The notes beneath the pieces are model-generated. The model ran no database searches. It saw only the letters and a list, made by a program, of their open reading frames with translations, and was not told where the DNA came from. 40,569 nt of DNA from Nitrosopumilales archaeon (lineage in GTDB: Archaea > Thermoproteota > Nitrososphaeria > Nitrososphaerales > Nitrosopumilaceae): positions 1 through 40,569 of the forward strand of contig QYPM01000033.1 of the NCBI GenBank assembly GCA_007280465.1. The letters run 5' to 3'. Below are positions 1 through 8,056 of this stretch, one piece after another. The stretch's first letter is position 1. Every line of letters begins with the position of its first letter. The translations under genes and the position numbers were made by a program.

Positions 1-221
1 GAAGAATCCTTGTCAGGATGATAACGTAGTGCAAGATTTCGATATGCATCTTTAATTTCCTTCACAGACGCACCAGGTTTTAGCCCCAGTATTTCATAGC
101 ATTGCAAAGTATTCAATATCAAAAATACACCAAGTAGAATATCAAAGTCTTTCTTGGGAATATACCTCTGAGATGTCACCTTGACGCAGTATGCCTCGTA
201 ATTTCTATTAGATTTAGCCAT
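1..221 (-). CDS. J-domain (DnaJ-like) protein, 3' part outside window
   Basis: The reverse strand from an ATG at 221 reads through the left edge without a stop. After about 43 residues of N-terminal extension there is a recognisable J-domain: [11 protein letters not shown], then [19 protein letters not shown]. The HPD tripeptide that stimulates Hsp70 (DnaK) ATPase lies at about 12-20. Canonical DnaJ starts directly with the J-domain, so the extension argues for a J-domain accessory protein rather than the general DnaJ. The missing C-terminus could contain zinc-finger or client-binding domains. Function as an Hsp70 co-chaperone is inferred from the family; the client is unknown. Confidence 0.8.
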   Translation of the reverse strand, partial: MAKSNRNYEAYCVKVTSQRYIPKKDFDILLGVFLILNTLQCYEILGLKPGASVKEIKDAYRNLALRYHPDKDS

Positions 222-232
222 AGAAAATACCC

Positions 233-337
233 ATGAGAGACAAACTTGACCCGGAGATAGACTATAATGAATTTCAGGATATAGACACAGAGTTTGAAGA
301 GCCAGACGACCTTTCAGAGTTTTTCGTAGATTCTTAA
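233..337 (+). CDS. Possible 34-residue acidic microprotein
   Basis: An ATG at 233 opens a 34-codon frame ending in TAA at 337. The product is very acidic (many Asp and Glu, few basic residues), with no membrane segment and no motif I recognise. It fills the gap between the divergent J-domain gene (start at 221) and the convergent deacetylase gene (stop at 339) almost exactly, which is why I list it. No clear TATA box or ribosome binding site was found, so it may be a chance frame. Confidence 0.35.
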   Translation: MRDKLDPEIDYNEFQDIDTEFEEPDDLSEFFVDS

Positions 338-338
338 A

Positions 339-1877
339 TTATCGAGTCATCTGAGAGGCCGTAATTATTTTTTTCCAGGGACCATCAGGAACATTATCAA
401 AATCAACAAACTGCCAGCTGACTTGGTTTTTACCTTGATGATATAATCCGAGATAATCTCTTACTGCTGGAGATACATCTAGTCCTGCATTGTTATTGAA
501 TTTGTTTACAGGAGGAAAAGTTCCAAAAACATAATTTTTATCATCATACTCAAAGGGTCCAGCATCTTCCCATTGGGCATATACGGTCTTGTTGCCTTCT
601 ATAATTTTGATCCATTTGTTTTTTACCATGGATTCAGAATCATTCCAGTTCTTTTCATGTGACCAGTATACGGTGGAATTTGCATCTGACTTTCTTGAGC
701 CATCACTAGAAAAATCATCATATGGTAAGGCAAAGTAAAATGGATTCTCAAGTGGAATAAATTTGGCAGGCAAGTATCCAATTCTATTAGTGGGATCATC
801 CACTCCACCAAAATGTTCTACCCATTTGGAATCCCATGCACTGGATAAATTATCATTGTATTGATTGTCTTTACTTGCAGATTCGCCAGACCAAAAATAT
901 GTTGTCGTGACATTTTGGTGTAAAAGATATTTTGAATTTGTTTCTAATTTTGAGTTATAGGTTACAATGTTCTTGCTTTTCAAAAAATTTACTGTATTAA
1001 TTATAGTACCGTCTGTTATGTTTCCGCGCATGTACCACTCAAAGACTCTATCAAGCCAAGCAGGATGTTTTTGTATATAGTTGTCATTTTTTGGAATCTC
1101 ACTCATTGTAACAATCTTGAGTCCATCATTTTTTACTAGATCAATTACTGAATCAAGCTGGCCAATTCGTGTCTGATTTATTGAATTTACATAGTCAAGC
1201 ACATGTCTTGAGGAAAAGTCTTGAGGATGCATCATTACTACAGCAAAGCCATATTTTGTTATACTTCTTAGAATCTTGGCATGAGCATACTCGGGGGTGT
1301 AGTCAATCCAGTTAGTATTGTCATCATTTACTGCGCCAATCTCTGCAGTCTCTGGCAACCTATAGAGAGAAACACCAGATAACGGATATGGCGGATGGTC
1401 TATGGTCTCATTAGCACTGAGATATCCAAGTTTTTGCTGAACCAGTGCATGCATCGTATCATTATTAATATCATCATATGGTGCGATAAAGCCAGCTGGA
1501 GTTATTCCAAGTAAGGATATCACCTTTTGATTGGTCTTGTCTAGCAAATATTCTTGGGTAGGTTCCATATGTAAAGGAAAATGTTCGTGGTTCCATCCAT
1601 GATTTGCAATTTCTATTTCAGGACTAGAACCAATTTTATTTTTTATAAAATTGACCATTGATGCATCATTACCAAAATAATTTCCAATTATTCCAATAGT
1701 CATTGAGGCATTTTTTTTGTGAAATTCGTCAATTACGCCCATCTGCACATTGTTTAGCCAATAGTCTTGAATGTCATCGAGCCTAAATGCAACACACATA
1801 CAAGAGTCTGCGGCATATGAAATCTGAGCCAGTCCCCCAAACAGAACAAGTATCAGGGATAGAAAAATAATTTTCAA
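339..1877 (-). CDS. Secreted NodB-type polysaccharide deacetylase
   Basis: A 512-residue secreted protein: signal peptide at residues 1-22, then a NodB/carbohydrate esterase 4-like domain, then a C-terminal beta-rich domain. The likely activity is metal-dependent removal of N-acetyl groups from an extracellular amino-sugar polymer. Catalytic motifs are intact: RLDD (Asp34 catalytic base, Asp35 metal ligand), HGWNH (His93 and His97 metal ligands), APY at 132-134 and MMHP with His217 near the end of the domain. A CxC pair (26, 28) precedes motif 1. Residues about 320-510 include WEDAGPF and AGLDVSPAVRDYL and faintly recall a double-psi beta-barrel. Translation starts at a TTG at 1877. The gene is divergent from a processive glycosyltransferase, whose product it may modify. 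The substrate is inferred. Confidence 0.8.
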   Translation of the reverse strand: MKIIFLSLILVLFGGLAQISYAADSCMCVAFRLDDIQDYWLNNVQMGVIDEFHKKNASMTIGIIGNYFGNDASMVNFIKNKIGSSPEIEIANHGWNHEHFPLHMEPTQEYLLDKTNQKVISLLGITPAGFIAPYDDINNDTMHALVQQKLGYLSANETIDHPPYPLSGVSLYRLPETAEIGAVNDDNTNWIDYTPEYAHAKILRSITKYGFAVVMMHPQDFSSRHVLDYVNSINQTRIGQLDSVIDLVKNDGLKIVTMSEIPKNDNYIQKHPAWLDRVFEWYMRGNITDGTIINTVNFLKSKNIVTYNSKLETNSKYLLHQNVTTTYFWSGESASKDNQYNDNLSSAWDSKWVEHFGGVDDPTNRIGYLPAKFIPLENPFYFALPYDDFSSDGSRKSDANSTVYWSHEKNWNDSESMVKNKWIKIIEGNKTVYAQWEDAGPFEYDDKNYVFGTFPPVNKFNNNAGLDVSPAVRDYLGLYHQGKNQVSWQFVDFDNVPDGPWKKIITASQMTR

Positions 1878-1949
1878 CTATTTGCAAACTATATCATGGC
1901 ATCATATTACTTGTTTGGTGTTATTCCAAAAAAAGATCAATGCCTATTT

Positions 1950-1956
1950 CTATAAG
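1950..1956 (+). promoter_or_regulatory. TATA box (box A) for the GT2 synthase gene
   Basis: The sequence cTATAAg is centred about 24 bases before the GTG at 1977. This spacing fits an archaeal promoter with transcription starting at or next to the start codon. It argues against the upstream in-frame GTG at 1959, which lies right behind the box. Confidence 0.55.
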
Positions 1957-1976
1957 TAGTGTTTAGATTATACATC

Positions 1977-3437
1977 GTGACTGGAATTAAAACTGTAAAA
2001 GTAGATCGTATCCAGATACTACTCGTTTGTGCAATCTTTTCGGTCCTATTTTTTACAGTATATCTAATGAAGACAAATCTCACGCTAGTCTCACTTGCCT
2101 TTGCGGCGTTTATCATGTTCTATCAACTTCTTAGCGCAAGAGGCAATCTCTCATCAAAATTCAAGTATGGATCAAGATTGCCGTCTCCGTTTGCAGCAAT
2201 AATGATTGCACTTCCATTTGTTCTGGGCACGGTTGCAGCATACGAAGGATTTGCAATATGGGAGTCCCCTGCTAGGATCATAATACTTTGGGGAATGACT
2301 ATAACATTTTGGAGTACTCTGATGTTTGTACCACTTGCAGTATACAGCAAATTTAAGGAAGATTTGAAGCCAGAACCGTCTACATATCCAACTCTTAGCA
2401 TACTTGTACCTGCATATAATGAAGAAAAAGTAATTGCAAGAACAATAGAGGGATTGCTTGATACAGATTATCCTGACAAGGAAATAATTGTAATTGATGA
2501 TGGAAGTAAAGATGACACATTAAAGATTGCAAACACATTCAAAAATAAAGTCAAAGTATTACACAAAGAAAACGGAGGAAAAGCCTCAGCTTTGAATCAT
2601 GGAATTGCATTTGCAAAAGGCGAGATAGTTGCAATAGTTGATGCAGATACAATCGTTGGTAGAAATGCTCTAAAACAACTAGTAAAGGGATTTTCTGGTG
2701 ACAAGAACGTTGCAGCAGTTGCAGGAAATATCAAAGTGAGAAACAGAATGAATTGGCTTACATGGACGCAAGCTCTAGAGTATGTAGCTGGAATTGAGAT
2801 AATTAGAAGAGCCTTTGACTTTTTTGGCTCAATTACAATAGTACCTGGAGCATTAGGGGCATTTAGAAAGAAAGCGCTAGAAGATGTTGGAACTTATCAC
2901 AAGGATACATTGGTTGAGGACTTTGATGCTACAATCAAGGTCTTAAAATCTGGATTTGTAATTTCAGGAAGTACAACATCAACTGCATATACAGAAGCAC
3001 CCCAGTCTTTTCATGATTTTTACAAACAACGAAAGAGATGGTATCGTGGAAACTTGCAAGTATTATCAAGACATGCAGAGACTTTGTTTAATCCAAGATA
3101 TGCATTTTTGTATAGAATTGCATTTCCATTTATGATAATCTCCATGGTAGTCCTACCATTTGCAGGGCTTGCCGTGATAGCCACTTCGATATATGAAGTG
3201 TTGATTGGAGATGGAATTTTTGTAGTAGAGATGTTTGGCCTGTTTATTTTACTACAGACTTTAATGTCATCTCTTGCTGTCCGAATAGACAGAGAGGATC
3301 CTAGATTGATACTATTTTCGCCATTTCTAGTCATAGGGTACAAGCAAATTGTAGACATTTTACTCATATTTGGATGCCTCCAAGAAGTTTTCAGGACAAA
3401 GGCAAAATGGACCAGCGCAAAGAGGATTGGAGTATGA
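1977..3437 (+). CDS. Processive family 2 glycosyltransferase (polysaccharide synthase, PgaC/BcsA-like)
   Basis: A membrane-embedded GT2 synthase. N-terminal membrane segments precede a cytosolic catalytic domain with DDG at 174-176, DAD at 222-224, ED at 314-315 and QRKRW at 351-355. The D, D, D, QxxRW set marks processive beta-glycan synthases such as chitin, hyaluronan, cellulose and poly-GlcNAc synthases. About three C-terminal membrane segments follow and could form the export channel. I chose the GTG at 1977 because of TATA-box spacing; an in-frame GTG at 1959 is the alternative. The stop overlaps the next start by four bases (ATGA at 3434-3437), implying coupled translation. Two deacetylase-like neighbours suggest an N-acetylated sugar polymer, but the sugar cannot be read from sequence. 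Confidence 0.85.
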   Translation: MTGIKTVKVDRIQILLVCAIFSVLFFTVYLMKTNLTLVSLAFAAFIMFYQLLSARGNLSSKFKYGSRLPSPFAAIMIALPFVLGTVAAYEGFAIWESPARIIILWGMTITFWSTLMFVPLAVYSKFKEDLKPEPSTYPTLSILVPAYNEEKVIARTIEGLLDTDYPDKEIIVIDDGSKDDTLKIANTFKNKVKVLHKENGGKASALNHGIAFAKGEIVAIVDADTIVGRNALKQLVKGFSGDKNVAAVAGNIKVRNRMNWLTWTQALEYVAGIEIIRRAFDFFGSITIVPGALGAFRKKALEDVGTYHKDTLVEDFDATIKVLKSGFVISGSTTSTAYTEAPQSFHDFYKQRKRWYRGNLQVLSRHAETLFNPRYAFLYRIAFPFMIISMVVLPFAGLAVIATSIYEVLIGDGIFVVEMFGLFILLQTLMSSLAVRIDREDPRLILFSPFLVIGYKQIVDILLIFGCLQEVFRTKAKWTSAKRIGV

Positions 3438-5200
3438 AATCATTATCCAGTATAGCATTGATTGTAATATCATCAATAACAATTTTGGTAACTATTCCAG
3501 CTTATGGCGATACAATGGGCTCTGTTGCAGTCACACTAACATACACAAATGGTGACACTGCTGATTATTGGCCAGTATCATTGAAAATTTATCAAGACTT
3601 TGACAAAACACCTTACAAAGAAATTGTATCGTTATCAGGAAATCCATTTAACATTGTTTCATTACCTGTTGGTCACCAGTACAAAATTGTAGCATATACA
3701 AATGACGAGTACTCTAGTACAGAATATGTCAACTTACAACAATCTCATCAAGATATTACGATAAAATTACCATTGTCTGGCGGGATGCGTGTTAATGTTG
3801 TCTATAATGATGGATTGACCCCAATTTCAAATAGTACCGTGTTTGTCAAATCTCAAAATAACAAAATCTGGTCTCATAGCTCAACAGACCCCAATGGGAA
3901 AACAATGCGTTTTTGGTTAGAGCCCACAGTATTAGAAAACGATCATTACATAGTAGATGTGAAAATTGGCAACAATCTAACATATACTCAATCACCAATA
4001 TTTCTTAGACCCGGTGTATCACAGGAGATAAAAGTTGTAACGTCTTGGCCGCCTTTGATTAATTCTCTTATTACTATCAATGTCATGGATCTCCAATTGC
4101 ATAAAGTATTGCCATCTCAAGGAAAATTTATTGTAAATCTTTTGGATGAAAATCAAAACAAGATTGCGGAATCCCCAGTAACATCACGTGGTCAAGCATA
4201 TTTTTCCAATTTGAAAGTTGGAGAGTATGTCTTGCAAGTTATTAGAATGGATGATAATTCAGAATGGAGTACCTCCAGGATAGTAATGGATGGCTCTATA
4301 CTATCATTTGAAATAGTAGAAAATCAAAAAAACATATCCCCACAGCCTGTAGTTCCATCTACTCCACAGCCTGTAGTTCCAAAGTTTAACGTTACAAACT
4401 GCAACTGCGTGGTATTTCGATTGGACAATGTTCAGGATTATTGGTTAGATAACGTCCAAGCTAAAGTCATAGATACTTTTTACAAGAATAATGCCAGTCT
4501 TACAATCGGAATAATTGGAGGGGATTTTGGCAGTGATACTAAATTAAAAGAATCAATCAAGCCAAAGGTTCAGTCAGGAGTAATTGATGTGGGAATCAAT
4601 GGATGGAATTTTGAAGATTTTACTACTTCCAATGAAACACAGCAGGCCCAACTATTACAGTATTCAAAAAATAAAATATCTGAAATATTTGGCATCGCTC
4701 CTTCTGTGTTTATACCACCGTATGGCAAATTCAACAATGATACATTTTATGCCATGATGGATAATCGCATTTATTTCATAAGTGGCAATTTGGAATCTTT
4801 GAACCCTCCATCTGGGGCAAATAAAATCTACTATTATCCTCCCACTGTATTTACTGGAACAAGCAGCCAAGGCAATACTACTAAGAGTATAACAAATGAC
4901 ATGATACTTGCAGACATACAAAAAAATGTAAAAGCTAAAGGATATGCCATGGTTACAATCAACTTTCAAGACTATGCACAAAATAATGGTACAGTCAAGA
5001 TCAACATGCCAGATAGTGAAAAAATTCTCAAACTTCAATCTTTGATTGATGATATAAGAAATAACGGATACAGAATTGTTACAGTCAAAGAGATTTCAAA
5101 CACACCCAGTGTTCCAGAATTTGGATACTTGGCCACAATTACACTGATGTTGTCAATTGTAGCTGTAATCATAACAGGAACCAGAATTAAGAGAAATTAG
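3434..5200 (+). CDS. Surface-anchored deacetylase-like pseudoenzyme with PEFG-CTERM-like tail
   Basis: A 588-residue exported protein. Signal peptide at residues 1-25; two or three beta-sandwich modules to about residue 300; a PQPVVP repeat linker; a NodB-like domain from Cys323; a C-terminal tail with VPEFG at 560-564, a hydrophobic helix and a basic end. The NodB-like domain clearly resembles the protein at 339-1877 (both have CxCVxFRLD, QDYWLxNVQ and NASxTIGIIG). Its catalytic residues are replaced: motif 1 has Asn332 for the metal Asp, the HxxxH pair is Asn389/Phe393, and the late His is Asn510. It is probably a polymer-binding or partner subunit, not an esterase. The tail resembles the thaumarchaeal PEFG-CTERM sorting signal. 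The start overlaps the synthase stop; an upstream ATG at 3374 lacks a good signal peptide context. Confidence 0.8.
   Translation: MKSLSSIALIVISSITILVTIPAYGDTMGSVAVTLTYTNGDTADYWPVSLKIYQDFDKTPYKEIVSLSGNPFNIVSLPVGHQYKIVAYTNDEYSSTEYVNLQQSHQDITIKLPLSGGMRVNVVYNDGLTPISNSTVFVKSQNNKIWSHSSTDPNGKTMRFWLEPTVLENDHYIVDVKIGNNLTYTQSPIFLRPGVSQEIKVVTSWPPLINSLITINVMDLQLHKVLPSQGKFIVNLLDENQNKIAESPVTSRGQAYFSNLKVGEYVLQVIRMDDNSEWSTSRIVMDGSILSFEIVENQKNISPQPVVPSTPQPVVPKFNVTNCNCVVFRLDNVQDYWLDNVQAKVIDTFYKNNASLTIGIIGGDFGSDTKLKESIKPKVQSGVIDVGINGWNFEDFTTSNETQQAQLLQYSKNKISEIFGIAPSVFIPPYGKFNNDTFYAMMDNRIYFISGNLESLNPPSGANKIYYYPPTVFTGTSSQGNTTKSITNDMILADIQKNVKAKGYAMVTINFQDYAQNNGTVKINMPDSEKILKLQSLIDDIRNNGYRIVTVKEISNTPSVPEFGYLATITLMLSIVAVIITGTRIKRN
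4340..4381 (+). repeat. Two 18-base direct repeats encoding PQPVVP linker
   Basis: The 18-base unit starting ccacagcctg occurs at 4340-4357 and 4364-4381 with a 24-base period. It encodes a duplicated PQPVVP linker between the beta-sandwich region and the NodB-like domain. Identical copies at DNA level suggest recent tandem duplication, a likely site for linker-length variation. Confidence 0.8.
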
Positions 5201-5216
5201 AAAACAAATCAAAAAC

Positions 5217-5525
5217 TCAGGGGTTTTTTGGACCTACCATTTCACTATCTTTTACGTCATGGTCCCATTTACCTCGTATTCCTTTGTAGATAACCACCCC
5301 ACCAGCGCCTAGAAGCCCAATAGATAGTGCAAGATAGAGCATATAGTCATGGGACTTTTCTGAGCATTTTACATGTACTGCTACTCCAGAGGAGTAATCA
5401 AAGCATTCATCAAAATTTTGCTGTTGTACTGCAAACTGGGCATAATTCGAGTTTGCCATACTGCCAAGCATAAAACCTACAAACATAATCACGGCTCCAA
5501 CCATGATCAACCTTATGTCACTCAT
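5217..5525 (-). CDS. Small membrane protein with two membrane segments, function unknown
   Basis: I do not recognise a family. The 102-residue product has a membrane helix near residues 6-24, a probably extracytoplasmic loop of about 35 residues with two Cys (FDECFD and VKCSE) that could form a disulfide, a second helix at about 62-82, and a charged cytoplasmic tail ending PKNP. I start it at the ATG at 5525 (MSDIRL); an in-frame upstream start at 5549 would leave little room for a promoter. A reverse-strand TTAAATAT box at about 5548-5556 lies some 27 bases before this ATG and fits a leaderless transcript. Confidence 0.65.
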   Translation of the reverse strand: MSDIRLIMVGAVIMFVGFMLGSMANSNYAQFAVQQQNFDECFDYSSGVAVHVKCSEKSHDYMLYLALSIGLLGAGGVVIYKGIRGKWDHDVKDSEMVGPKNP

Positions 5526-5587
5526 GACAGCGTAATTGATTCTGCACAATATTTAACGTTGTCACAATTATAGAATATTGCATCATC

Positions 5588-6868
5588 ATGGTTTTTGGAT
5601 TCGGTAAGAAAAAAACACAGGAGGATACCACTACTCCAACTCACAAGGAAAGAGCAATATCCATAGAAGAAATTCCAGGCATTCTTGAAGAAACCCAGTC
5701 CCCACACATTACAGAGTCCATCAACACTGCAAAATCAGTCAGGGAGCAAGTAGAGGTAAATAAAAAAAAGATTCATGAATTAATTCTTCACCTAGAGTCC
5801 GATGATTTGAAACTAGATGACATTGACAGAAATCTGATGATAATTGTAAAACGTGGGAAAGATTCCATTGTGTCAATCATAAAAAAAGAGACATCATCTA
5901 GTCTTACAAATGTAACAAAGTATGATCAAGTCATATTGCTCAATACTGAGATCGTTCAAACATTAAAGAGAATAGGTGACGTGCTAGGATTAAATTCAAG
6001 AATAATTCACATTTTTGCAAAAAAGTATGCAGATAGTCTCAAAAATGAGATTGCCAAGATGGCAGCAAACAGAAATCAATTACAAGTAGCTATAAATTTT
6101 GTTGAAAACCTGAAGGTTAATTGTGAAAATATTATAGATCTGGGTAAAAAAATAACTGAAGAAAAAATCAAAATCTTACAAAAAACAGATAGAGTTTCAG
6201 AAATAATCTCAGAGCTGGATGTTCTAAGAAATAGCATCACATCGCTTGAGAAGCAAATACTTGATTTAAAATCCATCAAAGAGTATGAAAAATATCTTGA
6301 GATTAAAAATAACATATACTCATTGTCTTCTGAAAAAAATGAGATAAAAAATATCATAGACATGCAGTTCTCAAAGATTTCAAGACCACTGGGAAAGTAC
6401 AGCTACATCTCATCGTTTGAAAAACCAGTCAAAAAAATGATGGACGAACTAGTTTCTGACCCGTATCAAGTAATTTCATCTCAGAACAAAGCCACCATAA
6501 TACAAATACTTGAAGCTGTGGCAAAGTCAGTTTCATCAGGTTCCATCTCTGTCAAAGATACGGACAAGTCTTTAGAGCAGATAAATGAGACAGTATCACG
6601 ACTAGATGAATTTATCACACTAAAGGAATCATACTCAAACAAGGTATCAAATCTTGAAAAAGATCTGGTTATTTTTGATATAAAATCATTAGAGTCAAAA
6701 GAACAAGGCTTTCAGAAAGCAAAAATAGATTTTACAAATATGGAATCTACAAAAAAGAAACTCGAAGATGAGATAAAGGATGATAATAGTTTACTTGCAA
6801 AACACATATCTCAGATTGAATCAGATCTTGCCAGAGTTACAAATTCAAAGATCATTCTAAAAAAATAG
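5588..6868 (+). CDS. Long coiled-coil protein, function unknown
   Basis: The 426-residue product has no signal peptide or membrane segment. It begins with a short basic stretch (FGFGKKK), followed by helices rich in Lys, Glu, Ile and Leu. Heptad-like coiled coil is most obvious at about residues 55-250 and 330-425, with a less regular stretch around 260-320 containing several Pro and Gly. No Walker or other catalytic motif is visible, so it is not an SMC or SbcC ATPase despite superficial resemblance. It is followed 50 bases later by the JAMM protease gene on the same strand. A structural, tethering or cell-organisation role is possible but unsupported beyond its composition. Confidence 0.7.
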   Translation: MVFGFGKKKTQEDTTTPTHKERAISIEEIPGILEETQSPHITESINTAKSVREQVEVNKKKIHELILHLESDDLKLDDIDRNLMIIVKRGKDSIVSIIKKETSSSLTNVTKYDQVILLNTEIVQTLKRIGDVLGLNSRIIHIFAKKYADSLKNEIAKMAANRNQLQVAINFVENLKVNCENIIDLGKKITEEKIKILQKTDRVSEIISELDVLRNSITSLEKQILDLKSIKEYEKYLEIKNNIYSLSSEKNEIKNIIDMQFSKISRPLGKYSYISSFEKPVKKMMDELVSDPYQVISSQNKATIIQILEAVAKSVSSGSISVKDTDKSLEQINETVSRLDEFITLKESYSNKVSNLEKDLVIFDIKSLESKEQGFQKAKIDFTNMESTKKKLEDEIKDDNSLLAKHISQIESDLARVTNSKIILKK

Positions 6869-6918
6869 AATACAATATCATATCGAAGATTAATTAGTTT
6901 GATAGTACGAGTCATCAT

Positions 6919-7332
6919 ATGATCTTCTTCAAGACTGAAAAACATCAGAGAACCATAACCATCAAAAAGGATACCAGAGATGGGATTCTGTCATATTGCA
7001 AGATGAATCATCCAAATGAGTGCATACTCATACTTCGTGGAAAATCAAGAAAAGGAAAAATCCTAGTAGACGGCTTGGTCATTCCACCGTTCTTTCACAC
7101 TGGACCAACTTTTGCGGGATTTCCTCATTCGTTCCTACCGTTTGATACAAGTTATGTAGGCACGGTACATTCTCATCCAACCGGGGTTGCCAAGCCATCA
7201 GTCACTGATCTACACAATTTTTTTGGCTTTGTATCAATTATCATACAATCACCGTATGAAGACGGTGACATTTTTGCATATGACCGTGATGGCAACCTCC
7301 TCGAGATAACAATAAGTTCGGACGAATCATGA
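6919..7332 (+). CDS. JAMM/MPN+ metalloprotease (desampylase-like)
   Basis: A compact 137-residue JAB/MPN-domain protein. The full zinc-binding JAMM signature is present: Glu34 in PNECILIL, then His84-Ser85-His86, Ser94 and Asp97, with the exact HxHx7SxxD spacing. In archaea such stand-alone proteins (for example HvJAMM1 of Haloferax) cleave ubiquitin-like SAMP modifiers from targets or precursors; bacterial and archaeal relatives also act on sulfur-carrier proteins. No ubiquitin-like gene with a C-terminal Gly-Gly was seen nearby, so the substrate is unknown. An AT-rich element near 6890-6897 about 26 bases before the ATG may be the promoter. Confidence 0.85.
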   Translation: MIFFKTEKHQRTITIKKDTRDGILSYCKMNHPNECILILRGKSRKGKILVDGLVIPPFFHTGPTFAGFPHSFLPFDTSYVGTVHSHPTGVAKPSVTDLHNFFGFVSIIIQSPYEDGDIFAYDRDGNLLEITISSDES

Positions 7333-7338
7333 CAAAAA

Positions 7339-7346
7339 TTTATAAG
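7339..7346 (+). promoter_or_regulatory. TATA box before the zinc-ribbon membrane protein gene
   Basis: TTTATAAG is a near-ideal archaeal box A. Its centre is about 26 bases before the in-frame TTG at 7369 but only about 11 before the ATG at 7354. Either the protein starts at TTG 7369, or the ATG is used only on readthrough transcripts from the JAMM gene. Confidence 0.6.
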
Positions 7347-7353
7347 CTTTTTG

Positions 7354-7677
7354 ATGTACCATCTAGTATTGATTAATTACAAGACTTATCTCATATTCCT
7401 TTTTGGCTCACTTGCAGTAAGTATAGGCCTACAGATGTTATTGCCATTCCCATTTGGCTTGATTGCAGCATTGGCTATTTTCATAGTATTTCCACTCTTC
7501 TTAAGAAGCAGAGCAATGAAACGAATGGGAGGAATGGGCTCCGATATGGGAGGAGCTGGAGGAGGATTCTTCGGACAGAGTCAAGGTATCAAATACATTT
7601 GTCTTGCATGCAATAACAAGTACAAAGGCGGAATGTGTCCAAGATGTGGCTCTAAGATGAAAAGAGCAGACTTTTAA
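7354..7677 (+). CDS. Membrane protein with C-terminal zinc ribbon
   Basis: About 107 residues. Two closely spaced hydrophobic helices in the first 50 residues are followed by a basic turn (RSRAMKRM), a Gly/Met-rich flexible linker (about residues 57-75) and a rubredoxin-type zinc ribbon, CLACN then CPRCG. The ribbon should be cytosolic and could bind nucleic acid or protein. I list the ATG at 7354, but the strong TATA box at 7339-7346 favours the TTG at 7369, which would remove five residues and leave the helices intact. The protein at 27768-28028 has the same architecture. The function is unknown. Confidence 0.7.
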   Translation: MYHLVLINYKTYLIFLFGSLAVSIGLQMLLPFPFGLIAALAIFIVFPLFLRSRAMKRMGGMGSDMGGAGGGFFGQSQGIKYICLACNNKYKGGMCPRCGSKMKRADF

Positions 7678-7687
7678 TCATTCAAAA

Positions 7688-8020
7688 ATGAAACTTGAAG
7701 AACTCCGTAGTAAAGCATTATTTCAAAATACAATAGACACTTGGATAATGTTGTGTGAAGAAAAAAACATGGATTGGTATTCTCCTGAGAATTACATGAA
7801 ATTCATTGCACATCTTTTCAAAAGCGGATTAAAGTTACAAAAATTTCCATTATGCATAAAAGAATCTGGAGGAATGTATCAGAGAGGTAAGGACAAAACA
7901 CAATTTGCAGAAACACTTGCTCAGTCAACAGACCCAAATGCCGCAGCTTATACCGTCAGATTATCAGACGACACAATAAAAATAATTCGTCAATTCAATT
8001 CTAGTGTTGTAGTTAACTAA
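7688..8020 (+). CDS. Conserved-looking small soluble protein, function unknown
   Basis: A 110-residue soluble product starting MKLEELRSKALFQNT, ten bases after the preceding stop and so probably co-transcribed. It is predicted mixed alpha/beta, with a Trp-containing helix (DTWIMLC), a YSPENYMKF segment and a C-terminal basic/hydrophobic strand (IKIIRQFNSSVVVN). There is no signal peptide, membrane segment or recognised motif. The regular codon use and tight packing support a real gene; no function can be assigned. Confidence 0.65.
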   Translation: MKLEELRSKALFQNTIDTWIMLCEEKNMDWYSPENYMKFIAHLFKSGLKLQKFPLCIKESGGMYQRGKDKTQFAETLAQSTDPNAAAYTVRLSDDTIKIIRQFNSSVVVN

Positions 8021-8056
8021 ATCTCTTTCAAAAATCAGTTGCACGGTAACTGTGAA

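Noticed and set aside
4664-5038. 124-codon minus-strand frame inside the pseudo-deacetylase gene
   Set aside because: The plus-strand product continues through this stretch with homology to the neighbouring deacetylase, and the antisense frame has no recognisable features.
3434-5200. The second NodB-like gene as a decaying pseudogene
   Set aside because: The frame is intact over 588 codons, has a signal peptide and sorting tail, and is coupled to the synthase; only catalytic residues changed, which fits a functional pseudoenzyme.
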